Below are positions 55,345 to 64,000 of a stretch of DNA of 64,000 nucleotides, one piece after another (position 1 is the first letter of the stretch; every line of letters starts with the position of its first letter). Location of the stretch: the NCBI GenBank assembly GCA_036971475.1, contig JBAIZL010000008.1, positions 32,957,212-33,021,211 of the forward strand, in the 5' to 3' direction. The stretch is from Prosapia bicincta. Taxonomy: Eukaryota > Arthropoda > Insecta > Hemiptera > Cercopidae. Both the position numbers and the translations under genes were made by a program. The notes beneath the pieces were generated by a model, which was given only the letters and a program-made list of their open reading frames with translations, was not told the origin of the DNA and ran no database searches.

Positions 55345-57141
55345 TGATACGAATAGTAGTAATTTTAAAAACCATCAAGATGTACAACACAAACACCGGA
55401 AGACCTATTTATAGTTTATCCTGTAATTACTAATCTAGAATTTTACCATGCATATAAGTAATCTGCCCTGATCCTTGATAATTCTTAGTATCTTTTATTA
55501 AATTACTTTGTTTTAATGTACATTAGTTCTCCTAAGTCTAGCTCATCAAGAAGCCTTGACATAATTCACTGTAATTAAAAGATTTGTAATTGCCAGCTCA
55601 GTTTATACCATTTTGAAGACGGATATATAAAATTTTGTCAATACTATAAATGTTCAAAGTTCAAGGTGGACAATAATAGCTCTATATTTTATTAAATATT
55701 ACAAAAGTAATGTTTAAGCTGGTTTGTGAGTGAAAGTGATAGATAGATATATAAATGTACAGTCACTCACAATTATAAACACTTTATTACTATACATGTT
55801 TCAATGATTTATGTCGTCATTATCAGTGGTATTACCACAAAAACCCAAAATTACGAGTTCATGTACATTAGTTTATTTATTTAATAATAGCTCTCTTAAA
55901 AAAAAGATTGAGACCACTGATGCACTACCCACACATTTTCTTTCTAACATTATTGCATACAATAGAAAATTAAATTCATTTCCCTTACCTCCCTGTAGTT
56001 CTTAGTTTGTTACTATTTACTCTTTCTTTTTTTTGTCCCTTACGTTGTGTTGTAGTTTCTTTTCGCTTCCCTTTCATTTGTGAAGCAAGGTTCGATACTG
56101 TTATTCCAGTTTGTTTCTTTATTTTAATTTTGCAATATACAGTACTGTTCTTTGATTTATGAAATCCCTGTATTTCATGAAGATTTTGTCTTGAAAATTA
56201 TAGAAATTCCATAAAAAGAGTAAGAATATGAAAATACAAAATCAAGAGCACAGTGATGCTATATATTAGAATAAAATATTGGAAAAAAACCCAATACTAC
56301 AAAAATAACTTACATTACAAGTTACCTAATATTAAAACTTTATGTATATTTTGATGGCAATCTGATCATCAACAAAGGGTCTTATTACAAAACTACAATC
56401 TAGAATACAATAACTTACAAACTAGACTGACACCAACCTTTCTCCATCCCCTCTCTGACTTCGACTAACAAACAATGGTCTGCCATCTTGAGCCGTGTCA
56501 GTAATATAAACTATAGGCAATAAAAATATATAGAATCCAAACTAATTAAAGTAATGCAATATATTTAAAATAAAACTATTAAAGCAAAGAATATATAGGT
56601 GTGTTACGCCCTATATTCATTAATTTATCATTTGATCCATCCATCAAAAGGTTTAATCTTACGTAACTTTTAGTTATAGATGCTTTTGTGGTATTAGGGT
56701 TTTTCCAATATTTATATTGTGACAATTTTAATCTTAAAGATTTCAATAATGTTTTCACATATGGCAGGGACAAATTCATCCTTAACCAAAGACAAACCCC
56801 TATTTCAGTCATTATCATGCAATTTTCATATCTATGAATGAATTATCTTCTTACCAATCTATCACATTTTGTCCATATATCTCAAAGACATGTTGATGAA
56901 TTTAAAGTGGTTTAATATGCATTCCTTGCATTCAGAAAATGAATTACAGAACTATGTTCACATGTGAATTTTTAATAAAGTTAGAGTTCTCAATAAATAA
57001 ACACTAAGAAACACATAGAATAAACTATAAACAACAAGTAGTGCACCACTGCAAGTTATAAAAAAACACCATAAAAAATATAATATAGTTAAACTAATAT
57101 AAGTTAGTTATAACTAAGTTAATATAATATTGTTTTTTATA
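55345..57141. other. Intergenic DNA with PLE D-like end and inverted repeat arm
   Basis: At 55770-55850 the minus strand carries CACTGATAATGACGACATAA then TCATTGAAACATGTA, a family D ribozyme with an A at position 8. The inverted partner of the 53.65-kb repeat is at 56280-56420. No gene is seen. Confidence 0.5.
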
Positions 57142-57149
57142 AACTAGAG

Positions 57150-59877
57150 CAGTGGTTCCCAACCTTTGTAGCTTGGGGGCCCAGTTATATATTTTTTAAA
57201 AATTTCGAGGCCCACCTAGAATATATATATATATATATATTCTTCTAAGTATATATTTAAATTGTTGGGTAAACATATTGGGTAAAAAAGAAAAAAACAC
57301 TTTTTACTGAAGAAACTTTATTTACAAGTTCATTATCAAGGCTGTCCGAACTTAATGGGATTTTTGACATAGTTTATCCTGTACTAATGTATCAATATCG
57401 GGAACAAAACTTGACAATTTCAACCTTAAGTCACTCTCCACATTTAACTTATTCCTATACTTATTTTTGAAATAAACTAAAGTAGAAAAGGCTCTCTCAC
57501 ATAGATAAGTTGTTGAAAATCCCATCAGTTGTCTTAGTGCTATTTTACTGATTGCGGGATAGTCTTTTCGCACATTCATCAAAAAAAAAAATCAATGGGG
57601 TCGTTTTGAAACTTGATTTCAGAACCTGATCACAAGACAGCTCAATCAAAGAGTCCTCTTCACTTCAAGGCATGTTAGCCTTTTTTAAGTTATCTTCATC
57701 GAAAGGGTTTCTGATCCATTGAACTTCATCAATTTTAGGGAAGTAGCACCTACAAAAAATATGCAAAGACTTAGTTTCTTAGTTACAGTTTCTTAATTAT
57801 AGTTTCTCAGATCAAAATAAAAAGTACAGAGACACAAAGCATAATATACAAATTTGAAATAAAAATGTTGATACATTTATAGTGTGAAATTAAATTTCAA
57901 ATTACCTGAGATTAGATGCCAGAGATGAGAGGTGATCTTTTATGGTTGCTGCTGTTGGTTCATCAATTTTGACTTCGTTTGTTTCAAGGTAATCGTATAG
58001 TACAGGAAATGTATCGAAAGCATTGTTTTCCACTTTTTGAGCCCATCGTCGAAATTTTACTATCATAGCTTCTATCTTGTCTTGTACAAGAAACATATGA
58101 GTATCCTTGCCCTGAAGAGTTAAATTAAGAGTGTTGAGGGCACTAAAAATATCTGCCAAATACGCCAACCGCTTCAGCCAGTTTTCATCGGTCACGCATT
58201 CTAAGAAAGAACTTGCACGTTTTCTATCATATTCGTCCTCCATGAGAAAAATCCTGAGTTCATCACGAAGTTCAAATAATCTTGATAGCACTTTACCTCT
58301 GGATAGCCACCGAACTTCACAGTGAAGTAAAAGCTGTTTGTGTTCACTGCCCATTTCATCACATAAAATACCGAAAAGTCTCGAGTTTTTTGCCCTTGAT
58401 TTGATCAAATTAACGATTTTTACTGCATCGTCAAGAGTTTTTGTCAGACTCTCACCCAAATCTTTCACTGCAAGAGCTTCTCTATGAATGCTGCAATGTG
58501 TCCATTTGACAAAGGGAGCTACTGATCTAACTTTGGCAATCAAACCAGTATGAACTCCAGACATAGCTCTTGCTCCATCAGTTGTCAAACCTACACACTT
58601 TGACCAATCTAATTGATTTTCTGTGATAAAATTGTCAAGCGACTTGTAAATTTCCTCAGCAGTGGTTGTTGACAGTAAGCTATTGCAAAACAACATTTCT
58701 TCTTCATTATTTCCATTGAGTTCAAAACGAACAAAAGCTAATAAATTTGCCTGACCGGCTACGTCTGTACTTTCATCAAGTTGCAGAGAAAAATATTCAC
58801 TTTGTTTCAAAACGTTAATGACAGATTCCTTTACACTCTGTGACATTTCATCAATTCGTCTTTTGACAGTAGTATTGGATAATGGAATTTCATTGATTTT
58901 TTTGGTACTTTTCTCATCAAACAAAGCATTACTTATTATTTTTGCTGCAGGTATAATTAAGTCTTCTCCCACTGTGTGAGCTGATCCCTTCTTTGCAATT
59001 AACAAAGATAGTTCATATGAAACTCTGGTAGTTATTTTGTTTTGTTTGGAAGATTTTTCCATCGTAGATTTAGTCATCCATAAATTTCTTTTCTTTATTT
59101 GAAAATATTGGAGAGACTTTCCTACACATTCTGGATGTTTAGTTGATAGATGCCTTTCAAGTTTTGAGACTTTCATACATTCGTTGGATAGCATTTCAAA
59201 ACAAATTACACACTGAGGCAAAGGCTCTTCTTCATTACCAGAACACACAAATTCGAATTTCAAAAAATCAAGATTATATTTTTGACTATAGGTTTTACCT
59301 TTCTTGGCCATTGGGGTACTACTCGAACTTGGCTTACTTACTGCCTCACTAGTTGTAGAAGTGAATGAGGAAGGTACATCATTTGACACATTTCTCTTAC
59401 GGCAAGATCCCGTCCGAAACCAAGCATCCATATTGACTTGTAAGATGCACGTATCTTACAGCAGACACAGTAAAATTCGACACGTAAATACAACCACTGC
59501 CACTAAAAATGTTACTTCCGCATAATTATTAATCCAAATGCCAACACAACACTACTATCACAACTGAACTGAACGTAACGAGGTGACAACCACTGCACTG
59601 AGTGCAGACTGCAGAGAACCGGTTTTGAGTGTTTTGACCATAGTAAGGGTTGGGCGGGGGATGGGGTAGGAGGGAGTAGAGAGCGATGACCTTGCCGACA
59701 CTGTTTTACAACAACACACTCTCTGCCAGGCCAAGCACGATCGGAGACAATTCCTAAATTAATATTTTATCCGCGATGACTTATTTGTCAATACCGTACT
59801 TAATTTCCACAAATTTAATATAATTTTAAGTTTCACCACGGCCCAGTAGCAAGCGGCCCACCAGTTGGGAACCACTG
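57150..59877 (-). mobile_element. hAT transposon, near-complete, 2,728 bp
   Basis: Terminal inverted repeats CAGTGGTTCCCAACCTTTG and the matching right end (CAGTTGGGAACCACTG) are bounded by a perfect 8-bp target duplication AACTAGAG (57142-57149 and 59878-59885). The element contains one transposase gene on the minus strand. It is the best preserved autonomous-type DNA transposon in the window. Confidence 0.96.
57352..59431 (-). CDS. hAT transposase (BED finger, ZBED5/SCAND3-like), lightly broken
   Basis: This DNA transposase starts with MDAWFRTGSCRKR at 59431. Residues 74-99 form a BED-type zinc finger (C74, C77, H94, H99). Asp219 in LQLDESTDV and Asp285 in GLTTDGARAM are the probable catalytic acids, followed by the conserved CSIHREAL and EVRWLSRGKV. 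Coding continues across a probable intron: donor CTCAG|GTAATT after 57906 and acceptor TTTGTAG before 57749 join in frame as SNLR-CYFPKIDEVQWIRNPF. Two lesions then follow: an in-frame TGA at 57665-57667 and a frameshift in a homopolymer T run (minus) near 57590. After these MNVRKDYPAISKIALRQLMG and STTYLCERAFSTLVYFKNKY give the hAT C-terminal dimerisation domain. With only two lesions, loss of function is recent. Confidence 0.92.
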
Positions 59878-59885
59878 AACTAGAG

Positions 59886-60110
59886 AATAATGTAATCACA
59901 TAAAATATTCTACATATATTTATCTAAAAATCTTTTTTATTTATATAAAAATATAGAAATAAAATTGTTTTCACTTTAATTATGTCTAGCTCCTGGAACC
60001 ATACAACATAAGGAACAAATTTTAAATGTATGTTAAATCTTCATTGAATCACTGAGATTATAAAATTATTATATTTATATATAAGATAAAACTAAAAAAA
60101 ATTCATATTA
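59886..60110. other. Spacer, nothing recognised
   Basis: Short AT-rich spacer between the hAT and the family C palindrome. Confidence 0.4.
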
Positions 60111-60204
60111 ATTAGATCGGCTTCATGTGAGCTACTAGTTTTTAAGTAAAAACACTAGTACATATGTTATACTTGCCTATAGTAGCACTTACTTTAATGA
60201 TTGT

Positions 60205-60246
60205 TGAGGACGGCCGTTTTGGGAGATCCATTCGTCTGACGACTCA
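60205..60246 (-). ncRNA. Hammerhead-like motif, PLE family C (left arm, decayed)
   Basis: Minus strand: stem I TGAG/CTCA, a core enlarged by five bases, stem III ACGGCCGT intact, C, CTCA; GAAA has become AAAA. Confidence 0.4.
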
Positions 60247-60525
60247 GACTGCAACTGACCTCTTGATTGTAATAGGTTAGGGTTAGGTGGAATATATGGT
60301 AGGGTTGTAGGTGTATTTTAGAGAGTATTGAGGGTTATGATGTCAACAAGTGTATGTGAGTTAAAATATAATTTTCTCACACAAACTCAATTACACTCAA
60401 TTACATTATAACTCACATGCACTTTTTGACATCATAATCCCCAATACTCTTTAAAATACACCTACATCATTACGCCGTATCCCACCCCACCCTAACCTAT
60501 AACAACCAAAAGGCCAGTTACGGTC

Positions 60526-60567
60526 TGAATTTATAATGGGACACTTCACCCGAAACTACCGTCTTCA
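60526..60567 (+). ncRNA. Hammerhead-like motif, PLE family C (right arm)
   Basis: Stem I TGAA/TTCA, replacing TGAG/CTCA of other copies by a compensated pair change. The core is TTTATAAT, stem II GGG/CCC, GAAA, stem III region ACTACCGT, then C. Confidence 0.45.
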
Positions 60568-61199
60568 ACAATCATTAAAGTAAGTGCTAATATAGGCAAC
60601 TGTAACAAATTTTACAAGTGTTTTTAGTCACAAATAAACATTTTTATTGATTCCATTCTCATGTGAGCTTCTAATTTTTAATTACAAACACTTGTAAATA
60701 TACTAATTTTAAAAATACTTAACTAAGTGAATACGTAATTGCTTACTTGCTGATGCGTTTCAAAACTTTGTTCCTTTTACGAAACGGTATCCTAACCCTC
60801 TACTAGTGGCATCGGCTGTGTGCAAAGGCTCTAACAGGAATGGATTTATGACAGTGGAATGGGGTGGGTTGTTTGAGTTGTGTGTCATATAATGGAAAAG
60901 ACTGTTGGCTTCAAAGTGTGTGTGATCATTTAATACGTTTTCTTTATCTGTTGCGTAGTGTTTGTAGATTTCATATTTTTTTAAGGTTGTTAGTTTTTTA
61001 CTTTGTTTTAATGTGTGTAGAACATTTAAATTAGTGTGTATATCGGTGTGTGTGTGTGTTGGGTGTTTTTTAGGTGTTTTGCGTAGCTGGATTTATGGTT
61101 TGTTTGTTTTTTTTGGGGTAATGTGTTCTCCGAAGCGTGTATAGAATGACCTGCAGGTTTGGCCAAAATTTCTTAAAAGCAGACAAAGGTAATTCCATC

Positions 61200-62475
61200 G
61201 AATAAATGCAACAACAAGACATCGACAAGAAAGTAAACAGTTTCATAACTGAAAACAAAATAACCGAAACCTAAATTTCAAACAGAAATTAAAAATCTTC
61301 TAAATAAATTCACCAAAATCATGAAAAGTGTACAAAAGAAATATTACAAACAAATAAAACCCCAAGTCCCCATATTAAATCCTTTACCTAAAATCCACAA
61401 AGAAAACACACCCATCCTTCCACTAATGTACCATCACGTAAACTAGCCAAATACATAGACAAACTTATCAGATACAACATAAACTTTCACAATCACACAT
61501 CCATACACAATAACATAGACCTCATACACAAAATTCAAGACATCCACATACCACACAACTCCACCATAGCCTCATTCGACATAAAAAACCTTTACACTAA
61601 TTTGCCAATAGAACAAACACTCCACATACTACAAAATATGTTCACAGCAAACAATACTCCACATAAACTTACACATGAAATCATAACATTCAACAAACTC
61701 ATCACATCACAAAACTACTTCACATACCAACACAAATTCTACACACAGAAAGACGGCCTCCCAATGGGTTCCCCCATCTCAGGCATCCTAGCAGAAATAT
61801 TCCTACATCATGTCGAACAACAATACATTCTACAGAACAATAATCACACACATAAAATAATTTATTACCATAGATAAGTAGATGACATTTTAGTATTATA
61901 CAACGGCAAATCAAACAGCTACACAATTACATTAATACCATACACCATAACCTTACATTTACCCTCGATTTAGAAGAAAACAATAAAATAAACTTTCTAG
62001 ATCTTAGTATCACCAAACACAACATCAGACATAATTTCAAAATATACAGAAAACCAACAACTACCGATATTGTCATATATAATACATCTAATAACCCCAC
62101 ACAACACAAACACGCTGCATTTAATCATATGTTACACCGCCTAATCAATATACCAATGCTACAGAAATACTATGACGAAGAACTTAATACCATAAAATAC
62201 ATCGCTCAACAAAACTGCTACCAACACACACTCATGGACAACATACTCAGGAAAATTAATCATAAACACCATCAAACGGCAACGCAGACAAACCACACAA
62301 AAAACAACAAATACATATCCCTCACCTACCACAACAAAAACACACACAAAATAGCCCCCACATTCAAAAAACTCCATTACCAAATATCCTACAAAACAAC
62401 AAACACTTTAAGGCAGCACAACAACCTTTTCAAAAAGAAACTGACAAATACAAACTCTCAGGTATTTATAAATTA
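61200..62475 (+). pseudogene. PLE family A reverse transcriptase
   Basis: RT motifs appear in order. The first is STIASFDIKNLYTNLP, with the motif A Asp codon at 61578-61580. Next come KDGLPMGSPISGILAEIFLH, then VDDILVLYNG at 61878, whose two catalytic Asp codons are intact (61881-61886). The Tyr codon just before the YVDD box is a stop (TAA, 61875-61877). Downstream, LRKINHKHHQTATQ and KNNKYISLTYHNKNTHKIAP lead into the linker before the endonuclease. Several frames are needed, so the copy is dead, but the order and length match a whole PLE RT. Confidence 0.88.
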
Positions 62476-62890
62476 ATTTGAAACGATTGTCCCAAATGTT
62501 GGCTGAAACGTTGGCTATTACATCAGCCAAACAGGCAGGTCATTCTATACACGCTTCGAAGAACACATTACTCAAACAAACCCTAAATCCAGCTATGCAA
62601 AACACCTAAAATACACCCAACACACACACATCGACATACACACTAATTTAAATGTTCTACACACATTAAAACAAAGTGAAAAAATAACAACCTTAGAAAA
62701 ATATGAAATCTACAAACACTACGCAACAGATAAAGAAAACGTATTAAATGATCACATACACTTTGAAGCCAACAGTATTTTCCATTATATGACACACAAC
62801 TCAAACAACCCACCCTATTCCACTGTCATAAATCCATTCCTGTTAGAGCCTTTGCACACAGCCGATGCCGCTAGTAGAGGGTTAGGATAC
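62460..62890 (+). pseudogene. PLE family A GIY-YIG endonuclease
   Basis: Reconstructing by eye across frames, the elements are GIYKLI, a Cys-containing loop (NDCPKC), a QTGRSFYTRFEEH-type helix, and TLEKYEIYKHYATDKENVLN. A small tandem duplication (TGGCTGAAACGTTGGCTATT) disrupts the YIG region near 62500-62530. The frame runs into the terminal repeat, ending close to GTTTTGAAACGCG. Confidence 0.82.
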
Positions 62891-62967
62891 CGTTTCGTAA
62901 AAGGAACAAAGTTTTGAAACGCGTAAGCAATTACGTATTCACTTAGTTCAGTATTTTTAAAATTAGT

Positions 62968-63440
62968 TTAATCAGTGAATTCAACATGATTACGTCAAGT
63001 AGCAGGTAAATATGTTATAGTTCTCTAGAAAGTGCTACTATAGGCAACATTAACATATTTACAATTGTTTTTAGTTACAAATAAAACATTTTTATTCAAA
63101 TAAACCCTATTGTACATTTCGATTGCAAAGCAATCATATCCAGAGGAATGTCTTACAATATTAGTTACATTAAATAAAATTGAACAAGGAAATCTTCTGT
63201 TCTGAGAATTATTTTCTTTTCACTACAATAAGGACTGGTGAAGCAAATGTTTCAAATAAATGAGTCATATAGAGAATACTAAACAAAATTATGAGAGTCA
63301 AAATTTCAATAAATGTCAACAAAAGGTTGCTTAAATGTTATGCAAATAAAGATTGTAACATCTACAAAATCTATATAGGGAACTGTAGAATATTATAATA
63401 AATAAACAACAATAACCCTTGCTACAAATATTTAAACTCT
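62968..63440. other. Spacer with family C fragment
   Basis: 63025-63100 (AAGTGCTACTATAGGCAACA, TTTTTAGTTACAAATAAAAC) matches the right arm of the family C palindrome at 60577-60655, as if family A had inserted within a larger family C unit. The remainder holds nothing recognised. Confidence 0.5.
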
Positions 63441-63442
63441 TT

Positions 63443-63481
63443 CAATGTACATTTCACTAACACTGTTAGCATTATCAGAAG
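63443..63481 (-). ncRNA. Hammerhead motif, PLE family J (left arm)
   Basis: Minus strand: core CTGATAAT, stem II GCTAAC/GTTAGT with an AGT loop, GAAA, stem III ATGTACAT, T as the cleavage base. G8 is A here. Confidence 0.6.
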
Positions 63482-63544
63482 GATACAAATATACCAAATA
63501 CCAGGTACCTATAAATATGAAAAATACCAGTTATATTTGTAACC

Positions 63545-63583
63545 TTCTGGTGATGCTAACAGTGTTAGTGAAATGTACATCAA
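63545..63583 (+). ncRNA. Hammerhead motif, PLE family J (right arm)
   Basis: Core CTGGTGAT (63547-63554; A6 is G), stem II GCTAAC/GTTAGT (63555-63560 with 63564-63569), GAAA at 63570-63573, self-complementary stem III ATGTACAT (63573-63580), and cleavage base C63581. Stem I is only two pairs. Confidence 0.6.
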
Positions 63584-63619
63584 CGGTGTTTAATGTAGTA
63601 AAGGTTATTGTTAAAATTA

Positions 63620-64000
63620 CTTGTAAATATTTTACACCTACCTATAGTAGCACTTACTTATATTTGTTGAAAACGGCTGTTTCGAAAGATGGGCTCCATT
63701 GTCAACTCAGACCGTAACTCTCAAGGTTTTTGTATGGTGGGGTTGTGGGTGTATTTTGGCGAGTACTAAAAGTTATGTCGAAAAGTTTCTGTGAGTTATA
63801 AAATAATTGGGTGTTGAGTATATATGTAGGGAATAGTTGGATATGTTTGTATATTTTTTATTGTTCAGTTGTGTATCATTGATTATTTTTGTATTGTTTA
63901 TGAGGAATTTGTAGGTTGGATGTTATGTTTGTGTAGTCATGTTTTGTGGACATGAGATGTTCAGCAAAGTTTGATTGAGTGTTTTTGTTTGTTAGTGCGT
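63620..64000 (-). mobile_element. PLE family C, 3' part with GIY-YIG tail, runs off the window
   Basis: The terminal repeat at 63635-63720 (ATAGTAGCACTTACTTATAT, ATTGTCAACTCAGACCGTAA) is followed, reading the minus strand from 64000, by a GIY-YIG C-terminal tail (TNKNTQSNFAEHLMSTKHDY then TNITSNLQIPHKQ). The rest of the element lies beyond the window. Confidence 0.7.
63668..63709 (-). ncRNA. Hammerhead-like motif, PLE family C (3' end)
   Basis: Minus strand: TGAG, core TTGACAAT, a weak GGA-type stem II, GAAA, then AGCCGTT. It lies downstream of the GIY-YIG tail on the same strand. Confidence 0.5.

Larger units (their letters stand above)
60112..60690. mobile_element. PLE family C long palindrome
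   Basis: The arms of about 280 bp share TTCATGTGAGCTACTAGTTT, ATAGTAGCACTTACTTTAAT and TAGGTGTATTTTAGAGAGTA with their inverted partners, meeting near 60395. The left arm has GGTTAGGGTTAGGTGG and the right arm CCACCCTAACCTA. The inner part resembles the end of a GIY-YIG coding frame on each side (ACTCACATGCACTTTTTGAC). Confidence 0.85.
60702..62967 (+). mobile_element. Penelope-like element family A, near-complete
   Basis: Inverted termini of about 190 bp (60702-60900 and 62785-62967) share AACTAAGTGAATACGTAATT, GATACCGTTTCGTAAAAGGA-type sequence, CTAGTGGCATCGGCTG and AATGGGGTGGGTTGTTTGAG. Between them lie RT and GIY-YIG on the plus strand. The left terminus also includes an inverted copy of the GIY-YIG tail (60900-61140), so the element carries its own 3' end inverted at its 5' side, as in family B. 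Confidence 0.9.
63441..63600. mobile_element. PLE family J terminal palindrome
   Basis: Arms TTCAATGTACATTTCACTAA, CACTGTTAGCATTATCAGAA and the inverted GATGCTAACAGTGTTAGTGA, ATGTACATCAA meet near 63512. Each arm carries one hammerhead motif. Confidence 0.8.

Overview
This is an AT-rich stretch of an animal genome. Spliced introns, metazoan TCF25 exons, Penelope-like retroelements (PLEs), hAT and mariner transposons and abundant (TA)n microsatellites all point to an invertebrate. I think an arthropod, perhaps a chelicerate, is most likely, but the sequence does not prove it. There is no bacterial-type operon, CRISPR array or rRNA, and I recognise no tRNA gene.

Layout. (1) 1909-6623, plus strand: the last four coding exons of the host gene TCF25/NULP1 (Rqc1 family). 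It is the only host gene I can identify; its upstream exons lie before the window. Its introns hold an 89-bp minisatellite, a PLE terminal fragment and one copy of a dispersed repeat. (2) 7-30 kb: transposon-rich intergenic DNA with PLE terminal palindromes set in (TA)n tracts, a 33-bp minisatellite that seems to have grown out of an older ~170-bp repeat, foldback elements, and a decayed full-structure PLE at 24.06-26.37 kb. (3) 30-40 kb: a decayed mariner, a PLE carrying a 5'-truncated non-LTR retrotransposon with RNase H and a clean 8-bp target duplication, further PLE remnants including a Penelope-type GIY-YIG domain, a hAT MITE, and a dense cluster of long palindromes. (4) 43.2-47.1 kb: a nested satellite in which a 57-bp array with a ~1.14-kb higher-order period is embedded in a 91-bp array. 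(5) 49.4-59.9 kb: a decayed GTF2IRD2/SCAND3-type hAT, an internally deleted mariner with intact inverted repeats, and a nearly intact 2,728-bp hAT with perfect 8-bp target duplications. (6) 60.1-64 kb: PLE family C palindromes around a near-complete PLE (60.70-62.97 kb).

Main biological signal. The PLE termini of at least seven sequence families (B, C, D, F, G, H, J, my labels) carry hammerhead-ribozyme-like motifs, usually on both arms of a palindrome and just downstream of the GIY-YIG reading frame where one is present. Families G, D and J have a near-canonical core, closed stems and very short palindromic stem III, the minimal form described for PLE ribozymes. Families B, C and H share a variant core in which positions 3 and 8 read U and A instead of C and G, which would keep a Watson-Crick pair. 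In nearly all families with a recognisable stem II, one extra U follows A9. Hammerheads in PLE repeats are established knowledge. The sequence diversity within one 64-kb window, the 3-8 covariation, the extra U and the repeated placement in (TA)n tracts are what deserves a second look.
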